A stretch of 36,742 nt of DNA from a virus. Location: the IMG/VR virus record IMGVR_UViG_3300021956_000030, positions 1 through 36,742 of that record. One strand, given 5' to 3'. Below, one piece after another: positions 23,547 to 28,811 of the stretch. The notes under the pieces were generated by a model that worked only from the letters and a program-made list of their open reading frames with translations, did not search any database and had not been told where the DNA came from. A program made the position numbers and the translations under genes. The first letter of the stretch is position 1. Each line of letters begins with the position of its first letter.

Positions 23547-23621
23547 GAGCCCGTAGCTCAGCGGTAGAGCGCTCGACTTTTAATCGAGATGCCGACAGTT
23601 CGAATCTGTCCGGGCTCACCA
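23547..23621 (+). tRNA. tRNA-Lys (anticodon UUU), CCA encoded
   Basis: Complete cloverleaf: acceptor GAGCCCG (23547-23553) pairs fully with CGGGCTC (23611-23617); D arm GCTC/GAGC; anticodon arm CTCGA-CTTTTAA-TCGAG (23572-23588) giving UUU; 5-nt variable loop ATGCC; T arm GACAG-TTCGAAT-CTGTC; discriminator A at 23618, then encoded CCA. It is immediately outside the attP-like repeats and has the same 13-bp core. It may replace a host tRNA-Lys split by integration, or supply a tRNA for AAA codons. The last 6 bases overlap the convergent HNH gene. Confidence 0.95.
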
Positions 23622-23960
23622 TTCTCCAGCAGCACGCTGCTGCGCTGTTCGCCTGCGGTGGCAGTTGGCGCACCTTACATCGCACTTGGCGATCTCCTCC
23701 TCGATCACTTGCCAACGCCAGGTCTTTCCAATGGCTTTGCCAATAGGGAAACTTTTTTCGGCTGGATCGCGGTGGTCAAACTCAAGCACCACGGGGTCAG
23801 CCTCGCCGCAGTCAACACAGGGATGCGTCGCCAAGTGCTCTCGGATCAATTCACGGTTCTTGTGGCGCCGCTTTTGATTGGAGGCAGCCGCCTGCTGCTT
23901 GACCTTCTCCCGGTTGCGCTCGTAGTAGGCGCGCTGATACTCGGAGCTATTGGAGGGCAC
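23616..23960 (-). CDS. HNH endonuclease
   Basis: 114 aa, GTG start. A basic helical N-terminus (EYQRAYYERNREKVKQQAAASNQKRR) leads into an HNH nuclease: CVDCG, then VLEFDHRD with the HNH Asp-His, and KCDVRCANCHRRRTA with the second Cys pair and the distal His. All zinc and catalytic positions look intact. The stop lies in the tRNA-Lys discriminator region on the other strand. Such free-standing HNH genes are common in cyanophages and may be homing enzymes; with its neighbour tRNA/attP it could also have entered with the integration locus. The target is unknown. Confidence 0.85.
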   Translation of the reverse strand: MPSNSSEYQRAYYERNREKVKQQAAASNQKRRHKNRELIREHLATHPCVDCGEADPVVLEFDHRDPAEKSFPIGKAIGKTWRWQVIEEEIAKCDVRCANCHRRRTAQQRAAGEW

Positions 23961-23984
23961 ATCCTTTCAACGGCAGCCGACATT

Positions 23985-24242
23985 CTAAGGGCTATCGCAC
24001 CGCATCCGATGGATCTTCCCGGGCGCCTCGGCCGGGTCATCCAACTCGATCATGCGGAAGTCATCGATGCCATGGGTCTCGGCGAAGTGCTGCGCCGCGG
24101 TGTGGGTGGGAAACGGCCCGACGTGCCATGGGCCGATGCTGAGGATGTAGGTCATGGGTGGATGAGCGCGACAGTCGGACAGGTGCTGTTTGATGGCAGC
24201 GGCCATGGCTGCCAGATCATCCTCGCTAAAGGTGACGGTCAT
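23985..24242 (-). CDS. Small hypothetical protein
   Basis: 85 aa; start chosen at 24242 because it overlaps the preceding stop by ATGA. The N-terminal helix TVTFSEDDLAAMAAAIKQHLSDC is followed by MTYILSIGPWHVGPFPTHTAAQHFAETHGIDDFRMIELDDPAEA, a compact alpha/beta pattern seen in small cyanophage proteins of unknown function. A second start at 24155 (MTYILS) would give this second part alone. No catalytic motif seen. Confidence 0.65.
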   Translation of the reverse strand: MTVTFSEDDLAAMAAAIKQHLSDCRAHPPMTYILSIGPWHVGPFPTHTAAQHFAETHGIDDFRMIELDDPAEAPGKIHRMRCDSP

Positions 24243-24454
24243 GCCGCCAGAGCCGCCAGAGCGGCCTTCACGTCGGCGGCTTTGTAGCCGTTGGCGGCCT
24301 CGGTCAGACTGCTGTAGTTGCGGCCCATGCCGGTGCCGGTGCCGACGAGGACGTTGACGGTGCCCCAGCTGAAGAAGGTCACTTGCACTTCGCGACCCTT
24401 GCCGGTGGTGAGCACGAAGGCGTTGTCGGCGACTTGCTGGATCATGGTGGTCAT
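24239..24454 (-). CDS. Small hypothetical protein
   Basis: 71 aa from ATG 24454; a longer form from 24484 would begin upstream of the promoter-like hexamer and is less likely. TTMIQQVADNAFVLTTGKGREVQVTFFSWGTVNVLVG is beta-rich, followed by TGTGMGRNYSSLTEAANGYKAADVKAALAAL. No known motif. It is first in a two-gene - strand unit with the next gene (ATGA overlap), driven from the promoter-like element at 24480-24500. Confidence 0.65.
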   Translation of the reverse strand: MTTMIQQVADNAFVLTTGKGREVQVTFFSWGTVNVLVGTGTGMGRNYSSLTEAANGYKAADVKAALAALAA

Positions 24455-24479
24455 CGGTCGAGTGGCTGTCGATGAATGA

Positions 24480-24500
24480 ATCATACCCCACCGGCAGCGC
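24480..24500 (-). promoter_or_regulatory. Promoter-like element 1 (shared with 28790-28810)
   Basis: On the - strand, GCGCTGCCGGTGGGGTATGAT: a GC-rich block ending in TATGAT, a 5/6 match to the -10 hexamer, about 25 nt before the ATG at 24454. Seventeen of 18 bases (24483-24500) recur at 28793-28810. No TTGACA-like -35 is evident, so an activator-dependent or phage-specific promoter is possible. Confidence 0.45.
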
Positions 24501-24568
24501 GAATCCCCGGATCAGGGTGGTCGGTTTACATCCCGTCACACTTGCAGCATGGTGCGCCCCGTTACCGT

Positions 24569-24775
24569 ATGGGCAGCCGTGCGGTTGCCGTGCCTGCCTT
24601 CATTGTCGAGATCACGGCGAAGGTCATCTACCGATCGGACACCGCAGCCGAGGACCTGCCAGCCGACATCTACAGCCAGCTGTCAGAGTTCATCCGCAAC
24701 GACGACGACATTGTCGATCTAAGCATTGAAGTGTTCCAGCTGCCGGCGGATCTCCGTGGAACGGCACCACATTGA
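24569..24775 (+). CDS. Small hypothetical protein before HNH gene
   Basis: 68 aa from ATG 24569; a GTG at 24590 would give 61 aa. VPAFIVEITAKVIYRSDTAAEDLPADIYSQLSEFIRNDDDIVDLSIEVFQLPADL has an alternating beta and amphipathic pattern and reads like a real folded protein. It overlaps the HNH gene on the same strand by 20 bp, so the two form a + strand pair inside a - strand block. No ribosome-binding site stands out. Function unknown; the start is uncertain. Confidence 0.5.
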   Translation: MGSRAVAVPAFIVEITAKVIYRSDTAAEDLPADIYSQLSEFIRNDDDIVDLSIEVFQLPADLRGTAPH

Positions 24776-25055
24776 CGAAACTCGGCTGGTCACCCGGCGA
24801 TCAGCCCGCGATCAGATACACCTGGCATGGGATCACCGCTGCGCCTACTGCGGCGACCAGCTGGGCCGCAGCCCCACCCTCGACCATGTGATCCCAAAGG
24901 TGCATGGCGGTCTCACCGTGCGGGAGAACCTGGTCAGCTGCTGCTTCATGTGCAACAGCCGCAAGGGCCACAAGCACTGGGTTGACTGGTTCCGGGCTCA
25001 GCCGTTCTGGACCGCGGCCCGGGAGTGGGCCGTCATCCAATGGCTGGCTCAGTAG
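24756..25055 (+). CDS. HNH endonuclease
   Basis: 99 aa from GTG 24756 (GGCGG 5-9 nt upstream); a TTG at 24726 would add 10 residues. It has an intact HNH core: CAYCGDQL, then TLDHVIPKVHGGLTVRENLVSCC with the conserved DHVIP and GG..NLV, and CNSRKG with the second Cys position. Free-standing enzymes of this type nick or cut DNA and are common near cyanophage accessory genes. This one differs from the HNH gene at 23616 in motif order and surrounding residues, so they are not recent duplicates. Target unknown. Confidence 0.85.
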   Translation: MERHHIDETRLVTRRSARDQIHLAWDHRCAYCGDQLGRSPTLDHVIPKVHGGLTVRENLVSCCFMCNSRKGHKHWVDWFRAQPFWTAAREWAVIQWLAQ

Positions 25056-25222
25056 TAGGTCACGTAAATCTCGGCCTGCCATAGGTCGATCGTGTACCGG
25101 CAGATCCCACCGCTTTGGCCGCAAGCGCGATACAGCGGCATCCCGTCGTCGTCGATCATCACGTCAATCCATCGCCCCTCGCCCCTCTCCAGCCGTTCGA
25201 TCACTTCCCGTTCCGTCGTCAT
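25049..25222 (-). CDS. Small hypothetical protein
   Basis: 57 aa from ATG 25222. TTEREVIERLERGEGRWIDVMIDDDGMPLYRACGQSGGICRYTIDLWQAEIYVTYY, cited here by its ends, has a helix then beta-strands. The 3' end overlaps the convergent HNH gene by 7 bp, and the 5' end overlaps the upstream - strand gene by 59 bp. The long overlap lowers confidence slightly. No function recognised. Confidence 0.55.
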   Translation of the reverse strand: MTTEREVIERLERGEGRWIDVMIDDDGMPLYRACGQSGGICRYTIDLWQAEIYVTYY

Positions 25223-25544
25223 ACAGATCACACCGCGCGGCAAACCTTCCACCAGTCTGGCGGGCTTCCGGGAACCCGAACGAGCACTCTCCCGCCAGCG
25301 GCAGCCACTGGCAGCAGCTCCAGCAGGCGACCTTCTTCCGGTATATCTCCTTCACTTCCTCGATCGGCTGCTTCATGCGAAGCGCCAGGTAGTGGTACTG
25401 CGCCCGAAGGTACGCCTCACGCATGTCAGGCGTGCCAAGGTCAATCTCGATCTGGTCCGATCGCGGCATTCTCACAATCGCCCGCCAGTTCTCGCACAGT
25501 GAGCGTCGATCGATCTGCAGGCGGCCGTGATAGAAGCTGATCAC
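25164..25544 (-). CDS. Cys-rich hypothetical protein
   Basis: 126 aa, GTG start overlapping the upstream stop (GTGA). The N-terminal part is helical (TPDMREAYLRAQYHYLALRMKQPIEEVKEIYRKK). From residue about 72, CWSCCQWLPLAGECSFGFPEAR...RFAARCDLY, four or five Cys with conserved-looking spacing suggest a zinc site. I recall similar 'GECSFGFPEAR..G.RFA..C' proteins in cyanophages, without known function. The C-terminus overlaps the next gene by 59 bp. Confidence 0.6.
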   Translation of the reverse strand: MISFYHGRLQIDRRSLCENWRAIVRMPRSDQIEIDLGTPDMREAYLRAQYHYLALRMKQPIEEVKEIYRKKVACWSCCQWLPLAGECSFGFPEARQTGGRFAARCDLYDDGTGSDRTAGEGRGAMD

Positions 25545-25777
25545 TTGTCTTCGCCGTATGCCGGCGCGTGAAACTGACGCTCTAACTGCAAGCTAGGTGG
25601 CTCCAGCTCATCGATCAACACGCTGAGCAGGTGCACGGCCTCGCGGTCAGTGCTGCGAGCGCGGCAAATGATGTCGTGGTTGTCGTGCATCTTGGCCACC
25701 AGCAAACCGATCCGCTTGCTGCGATACAGCACCGCCCAAGCGAGCCGCTCGATCAGGTTCAATCCCTTAGGCCTCAT
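25541..25777 (-). CDS. Small basic hypothetical protein
   Basis: 78 aa. RPKGLNLIERLAWAVLYRSKRIGLLVAKMHDNHDIICRARSTDREAVHLLSVLIDEL, cited by its ends, is helical with a central hydrophobic stretch but no clear membrane helix. It overlaps the downstream gene by GTGA and the upstream DUF3310 gene by 11 bp. Function unknown. Confidence 0.6.
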   Translation of the reverse strand: MRPKGLNLIERLAWAVLYRSKRIGLLVAKMHDNHDIICRARSTDREAVHLLSVLIDELEPPSLQLERQFHAPAYGEDK

Positions 25778-25976
25778 CGGTCAGCTTGCGAAGGTACCAG
25801 TTGGCCTTTTTGAGTGACTCTTCGCCACCTTTGTGACGCTCGCGCCAGATGTACTTCAGCGCGTTGCCTTTGCAGAATCCCCGGAATTCCTCAGGAGTCA
25901 GCGCCGCCTCGATGGCGTCGATGCACTCGATGCCCCCCTGGATGTAGTGCTCCGGGTTGTTGACTGGATCAATCAT
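25767..25976 (-). CDS. DUF3310-family protein
   Basis: 69 aa from ATG 25976. DPVNNPEHYIQGGIECIDAIEAAL...GFCKGNALKYIWRERHKGG..SLKKANWYL is the DUF3310 signature (NxPxHY...E.ID.I...F..GN..KYI.R...K......L.KA..YL). The family is widespread in phages, often beside nucleotide-metabolism genes, and is sometimes annotated as nucleotide-kinase-like without direct proof. Here it follows thyX, overlapping it by 8 bp, which agrees with a nucleotide-related role. Confidence 0.85.
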   Translation of the reverse strand: MIDPVNNPEHYIQGGIECIDAIEAALTPEEFRGFCKGNALKYIWRERHKGGEESLKKANWYLRKLTDEA

Positions 25977-26595
25977 GGAAAGCAGCCTCAGAAATGGTGG
26001 GGAACTGTTCGGCAAAGATCGCTTGGCAACCTTCAGCGATCAGCCGGTGCTCCAACTGGGTCTCAGGCCCGGTGCGAACCTCGATGTAGTGCAGCCAGCT
26101 GCGCAGCGTGCCGTGCATGTACAGCGTCGTGGGCGTGCAGAGCGGCAGGATCCGGCGAGCCGTCTCCTTGGCCACACCCTGCAGCAGCATGTTCTGGTAC
26201 GTCAGGAAGGCCGCGGCGATCACACCACCGGCATCCATCTGCAGGGCATCGACCACCTCAGGATCAAGGTCGTCGGTGCTGTTCTGCCGGTTGGCGGTGT
26301 CCTGCCGGCGCAATGCCGGGATCTCGGCCTGGCCGGTCTCGGCATACCGGGTGCTGAACTCTTGGAAGCTGAACGACCGGTGACGCAGGATCTGCGCAGC
26401 AATGTCACGCTCGGTGTCGATCTTGATGCACAAGCTGGCCATCTCAAATGGTGACCAGTGCCAATGCTTGATCAGGTACTGCAGCAGCTTCGGCGCTGTT
26501 GCCGTGTTGTCGGCGTTGGCAGGGTTGCTCACCCTGGCCATCTTGACAATGAGCTGCTCAGCGTTCGGCGTGCAGTGGATGAAGGTGGTGGTCAT
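25969..26595 (-). CDS. thyX: Flavin-dependent thymidylate synthase
   Basis: 208 aa, near the usual ThyX length. It makes dTMP from dUMP using FAD and methylenetetrahydrofolate. The signature RHRx7S is present at 71-81 (RHRSFSFQEFS), followed by TRY. The C-terminal half has ETARRILPL (144-152) and TLRSWLHYI...TQLEHR, the dUMP-binding helices. Picocyanobacterial hosts and cyanophages typically use ThyX. It overlaps the upstream gene by 4 bp (ATGA) and DUF3310 downstream. With dCTP deaminase (21692-22207) it would direct host dCTP into phage thymidine. Confidence 0.95.
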   Translation of the reverse strand: MTTTFIHCTPNAEQLIVKMARVSNPANADNTATAPKLLQYLIKHWHWSPFEMASLCIKIDTERDIAAQILRHRSFSFQEFSTRYAETGQAEIPALRRQDTANRQNSTDDLDPEVVDALQMDAGGVIAAAFLTYQNMLLQGVAKETARRILPLCTPTTLYMHGTLRSWLHYIEVRTGPETQLEHRLIAEGCQAIFAEQFPTISEAAFHD

Positions 26596-26804
26596 GCTTT
26601 GCGCTTCTGTTCAAGGGACTCGGCCATCCTTGCGGCAGACCGCAGGATTTCAGACAGTGGTGAAACACTGGCGCGTTCATCAGCAGCAAACCGCAGTGCA
26701 TAACGCACGCCTTGGCTGATGTTGCCGTTGCCAAGCCTGAGGGCAGTCGCTCGATCGCGTGCAGACAGCCGCACGCCAGCGACGCAGGAGCTGAATTCAG
26801 CCAT
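26592..26804 (-). CDS. Ribbon-helix-helix-like small protein
   Basis: 70 aa from ATG 26804. AGVRLSARDRATALRLGNGNISQGVRYALRFAADE has a beta-strand, a helix, a turn with GN(G)NxSxGxR, and a second helix, the layout of CopG/Arc-type DNA-binding proteins. The C-terminus is an amphipathic helix. Upstream residues to 26867 are Cys/Arg-rich and not likely translated. It could be a small regulator of the early block. Its position between thyX and a 150-aa protein, with short overlaps on both sides, indicates one operon. Confidence 0.6.
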   Translation of the reverse strand: MAEFSSCVAGVRLSARDRATALRLGNGNISQGVRYALRFAADERASVSPLSEILRSAARMAESLEQKRKA

Positions 26805-27249
26805 TGGAAACCTCCGACTTAGGCACCGGCAGCGCCCAGTGAGGCAAGCAGTGGGTGTAATCATCATGGGAGAAAGAGATCATGCGGGAATCAATAAACT
26901 CCCACCATCGGCAATTTCCTTCGTTCCAAACCCAGCATTTTTGGTTTGCATCACACCACCCCTCGCGCTCCCAGGGCCGCTTGCTCACCGAGATGGGGGT
27001 GATAGTAGGGCGGACAGCAGCCTGAGCGCACTCCCAGAACCTGGCCGCAGCAGCCGGGCCGTCCAGGCTTTCCCTAAGCCGCAACCAGGAATCCCACAGC
27101 TCCTCATCCGTCGGCCCCTGCGGCTCGGGCTGGGCCAGAGCGGCGCGGGCGGCCTTCATGGCGTTGTCCAGCCTCATGTAAGGATTCATGCCGGTGTACT
27201 CATCTGTAGCAGCCAGCAGCTCAGCGCACAGTGCGCGAAAGTCAGTCAT
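26797..27249 (-). CDS. Hypothetical protein (cyanophage small-protein family)
   Basis: 150 aa from ATG 27249. It begins TDFRALCAELLAATDEYTG, then a segment ending RAALAQPEPQGPTDEELWDSW, then PWEREGWCDANQKCWVWNEGNCRWWEFIDSRMIS, with a Trp/Cys-rich DUF551-like end (HCLPHWALPVP). The 'DFRALCAEL...ALAQPEPQGPTDEEL' leader recurs in many cyanophage proteins joined to different ends; the C-terminal module appears in phage proteins of unknown function. It overlaps both neighbours by a few bases. No activity predicted. Confidence 0.72.
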   Translation of the reverse strand: MTDFRALCAELLAATDEYTGMNPYMRLDNAMKAARAALAQPEPQGPTDEELWDSWLRLRESLDGPAAAARFWECAQAAVRPTITPISVSKRPWEREGWCDANQKCWVWNEGNCRWWEFIDSRMISFSHDDYTHCLPHWALPVPKSEVSNG

Positions 27250-27424
27250 TGGCCGGCTCCATTGCAACGCGGACGTCCCGACCGATGCCGCAGGTTCCCC
27301 AGCGGTACAGATCCATGTGAACATGGGCGCCAGCAAAGTTAAAGCCGACGCGGTGTGGTGACGGATCAGAGTTGATCCACCACAGCTCACCAATGCGGCC
27401 TTGGTCAGAGTCGATGTTGATCAT
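27242..27424 (-). CDS. Small hypothetical protein
   Basis: 60 aa. INIDSDQGRIGELWWINSDPSPHRVGFNFAGAHVHMDLYRWGTCGIGRDVRVAMEP, given by its ends, is beta-rich with several aromatics. It overlaps the downstream gene by 8 bp and starts with ATGA at the stop of the upstream micro-gene, supporting translation. No function recognised. Confidence 0.6.
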   Translation of the reverse strand: MINIDSDQGRIGELWWINSDPSPHRVGFNFAGAHVHMDLYRWGTCGIGRDVRVAMEPAND

Positions 27425-27528
27425 TCGGGCAGGGTCTCCAGGGCGCGGCGGGTGGCGATGTCACGCGGGTTATTACTGGCGCGTTCAACATGCGCCCAAA
27501 GCTCAGGCGTTGCTTTGTAGTCAGTCAT
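27421..27528 (-). CDS. Micro-protein
   Basis: 35 aa: TDYKATPELWAHVERASNN, then PRDIATRRALETLPE. It overlaps both neighbours by ATGA (27421-27424 and 27525-27528), so it is almost surely translated. TPELWxHVE is a recurring start in small cyanophage proteins. Too short to assign a role. Confidence 0.6.
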   Translation of the reverse strand: MTDYKATPELWAHVERASNNPRDIATRRALETLPE

Positions 27529-27794
27529 TCCCACCCCTTCACCAGCTCGGCGCGGATGGTGCGGATGCACGCCTCAGCGTGATGCTCGGCGAGGTGCGAG
27601 TCAGTGCCGCCGATCGCCTTCACGCAGGCGGCCTTGATGTCGGCCCAGTCCATGTCGCGGAGGTGGTTGGCCACATCCTTGGAAAACTCAGCCCAGAGGC
27701 CGGTGTAGGTGCCACAGGTACGGCCGCTGTTGCGGTACAGCGCCATCATCATGTCGGCGCGGCGCTGGTCAAGCTGGATTTGGTTCAGTGCCAT
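27525..27794 (-). CDS. Small hypothetical protein
   Basis: 89 aa from ATG 27794, within the longer open frame. ALNQIQLDQRRADMMMALYRNSGRTCGTYTGLWAEFSKDVANHLRDMDWADIKAACVKA, cited by its ends, is helical, and HLAEHHAEACIRTIRAELVKGW is a His-rich helix that could bind metal. ATGA overlap with the micro-gene downstream; 26-bp overlap with the gene upstream. Function unknown. Confidence 0.6.
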   Translation of the reverse strand: MALNQIQLDQRRADMMMALYRNSGRTCGTYTGLWAEFSKDVANHLRDMDWADIKAACVKAIGGTDSHLAEHHAEACIRTIRAELVKGWE

Positions 27795-27951
27795 CGGTGT
27801 TGAGGATTGTGTAGAGGTTGTTGGCTTCCTGCCATGCCGTGCAGTCTGGCGGAAGTTGGTCCATGCGAGCGCGCAGCATGTTGCAGATGCGCTCGCGTTC
27901 GTAGCAGCGGCCAAACTGATACAGGCTGGCCGCCGTCATCAGTTCAGGCAT
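27769..27951 (-). CDS. Small hypothetical protein
   Basis: 60 aa. PELMTAASLYQFGRCYERERICNMLRARMDQLPPDCTAWQEANNLYTILN, cited by its ends, is helix-rich with two Cys. It overlaps the upstream gene by 13 bp and the downstream one by 26 bp. The helix pattern reads as a real protein of unknown role. Confidence 0.55.
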   Translation of the reverse strand: MPELMTAASLYQFGRCYERERICNMLRARMDQLPPDCTAWQEANNLYTILNTDGTEPNPA

Positions 27952-28175
27952 TCGATCAGCTTCACAACGGCATCAGGCCAGCGGTTCTGGGCATACATCA
28001 CCGCCTCCTTCTTGCCTTCGGCGAACAGGATCATCCGCATCGGTGGAGCATATGGCGCGCGCACCAGCAGCCGGTACGCCTGAGTAGGGTTACCGGCGAC
28101 GGCACGGGTGACGCTTTCACCGCTGGGCGTTGTCTGAACTTCATCCCAGTTCAGTACGACATTTCCCATGCTCAT
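27939..28175 (-). CDS. Small hypothetical protein
   Basis: 78 aa; the ATG at 28173-28175 overlaps the upstream stop (ATGA), and a second ATG is two codons in. SMGNVVLNWDEVQTTPSGESVTRAVAGNPTQAYRLLVRAPYAPPMRMILFAEGKKEAVMYAQNRWP, cited by its ends, starts with beta-strands and ends in a helix-turn pattern. No known motif. Confidence 0.6.
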   Translation of the reverse strand: MSMGNVVLNWDEVQTTPSGESVTRAVAGNPTQAYRLLVRAPYAPPMRMILFAEGKKEAVMYAQNRWPDAVVKLIECLN

Positions 28176-28339
28176 TGTTCATCATCCATTGGTGTGAGCC
28201 ATTCGATCTCATTGGCGTTCCCGCAGTATTCGTGCTGCACGATGATGCGAGCCTCAGCAGCTGATGATGCGAACACGCATTCGTAAACGTTGCAGCTCGG
28301 GATGCGGAAATGGAAGCGGCGATCGGTAATGAGGGTCAT
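28172..28339 (-). CDS. Small hypothetical protein
   Basis: 55 aa, too short for usual gene callers. TLITDRRFHFRIPSCNVYECVFASSAAEARIIVQHEYCGNANEIEWLTPMDDE, cited by its ends, has a ferredoxin-like strand-helix-strand feel (FASSAAEARIIV.H). Both ends overlap their neighbours by ATGA (28172-28175 and 28336-28339), which is good evidence that it is real. Confidence 0.6.
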   Translation of the reverse strand: MTLITDRRFHFRIPSCNVYECVFASSAAEARIIVQHEYCGNANEIEWLTPMDDEQ

Positions 28340-28470
28340 CGTTGTTGTGTGGTGGGATGATCAATCTGGTACTGGTGCGTGCGGCCGTCGCGGACTCCGG
28401 CGCAGTAGGAACAGATCAACAGCGCTAACGCGGCGGTGCGCATGATCCAAGGTGCGGAAAGGTTGCTCAT
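28336..28470 (-). CDS. Micro membrane protein
   Basis: 44 aa. Residues 5-23 (SAPWIMRTAALALLICSYC) are hydrophobic and form a single probable membrane helix; the rest is polar (GRTHQYQIDHPTTQQR). ATGA overlaps on both sides. It immediately follows the membrane-anchored HTH gene in the same unit, so the two might work together at the membrane. This is inference. Confidence 0.55.
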   Translation of the reverse strand: MSNLSAPWIMRTAALALLICSYCAGVRDGRTHQYQIDHPTTQQR

Positions 28471-28658
28471 GCCAGTGCTTTGCGGACTTGGTAACGGGAA
28501 ACGTTGAGGCGATCGGCAATCTGCTGCTGGCTGAGGCCGGTGCGGCGCAGTAGCCGGGCGCGGCGATCGGTGGAAGCTGTGAGCCAGTCGATGATGGCGA
28601 GCAGAACCAGAAGCGGGAAAAACAGCTTCCAGACCAGAAAAAGGGTGGTGGTGATCAT
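28467..28658 (-). CDS. Membrane-anchored helix-turn-helix protein
   Basis: 63 aa from ATG 28658; upstream in-frame residues are low-complexity and unlikely to be coding. Residues 2-27 (ITTTLFLVWKLFFPLLVLLAIIDWLT) form one transmembrane helix. A basic linker (STDRRARLLRRTG) leads to LSQQQIADRLNVSRYQVRKAL, a helix-turn-helix of the resolvase/HTH_23 kind. The arrangement puts a minimal DNA-binding domain just under the cytoplasmic membrane. A role in tethering phage or host DNA, or in regulation, is inferred. ATGA overlap with the micro membrane protein. Confidence 0.7.
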   Translation of the reverse strand: MITTTLFLVWKLFFPLLVLLAIIDWLTASTDRRARLLRRTGLSQQQIADRLNVSRYQVRKALA

Positions 28659-28789
28659 GGGTGAAGCTTGAATTGGGTTGGCGGCTTTGCACCGCTTCGG
28701 CCTCGATTGGTGACGCGGTCGTGTGACTGTTCCCGCGGGAGGCTCCTTGTGGCTTGCGCCGGGGTGCTTCCGTCCGCCCCATGCCAATA

Positions 28790-28810
28790 ACAATACCCCG
28801 CCGGCAGCGC
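28790..28810 (-). promoter_or_regulatory. Promoter-like element 2 (shared with 24480-24500)
   Basis: On the - strand, GCGCTGCCGGCGGGGTATTGT; 17 of 18 bases in 28793-28810 equal those at 24483-24500. The end TATTGT is a weaker -10 match (4/6). It lies about 130 nt before the first gene of the - strand block at 28658, leaving a long leader that contains the palindrome TCCCGCGGGA (28731-28740). Confidence 0.4.
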
Positions 28811-28811
28811 A

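Noticed and set aside
23627-23642. Hairpin CAGCAG/CTGCTG just after the tRNA as terminator
   Set aside because: No T-run, and it is inside the HNH coding sequence, where Gln/Ala codons explain it.
23589-24287. 232-codon + strand frame starting in the tRNA
   Set aside because: It covers the antisense of the HNH gene and the 23985-24242 gene, both with better protein patterns, and its start lies in the tRNA.
24243-24539. N-terminal extension of the 23985-24242 gene
   Set aside because: His/Arg/Gln-rich out-of-frame sequence of the neighbouring gene; the ATGA overlap gives the better start.
28468-28793. Longer 108-aa form of the membrane HTH protein
   Set aside because: The added N-terminus is Pro/Arg/Ala-rich and lies in the leader between the promoter-like element and the ATG at 28658.
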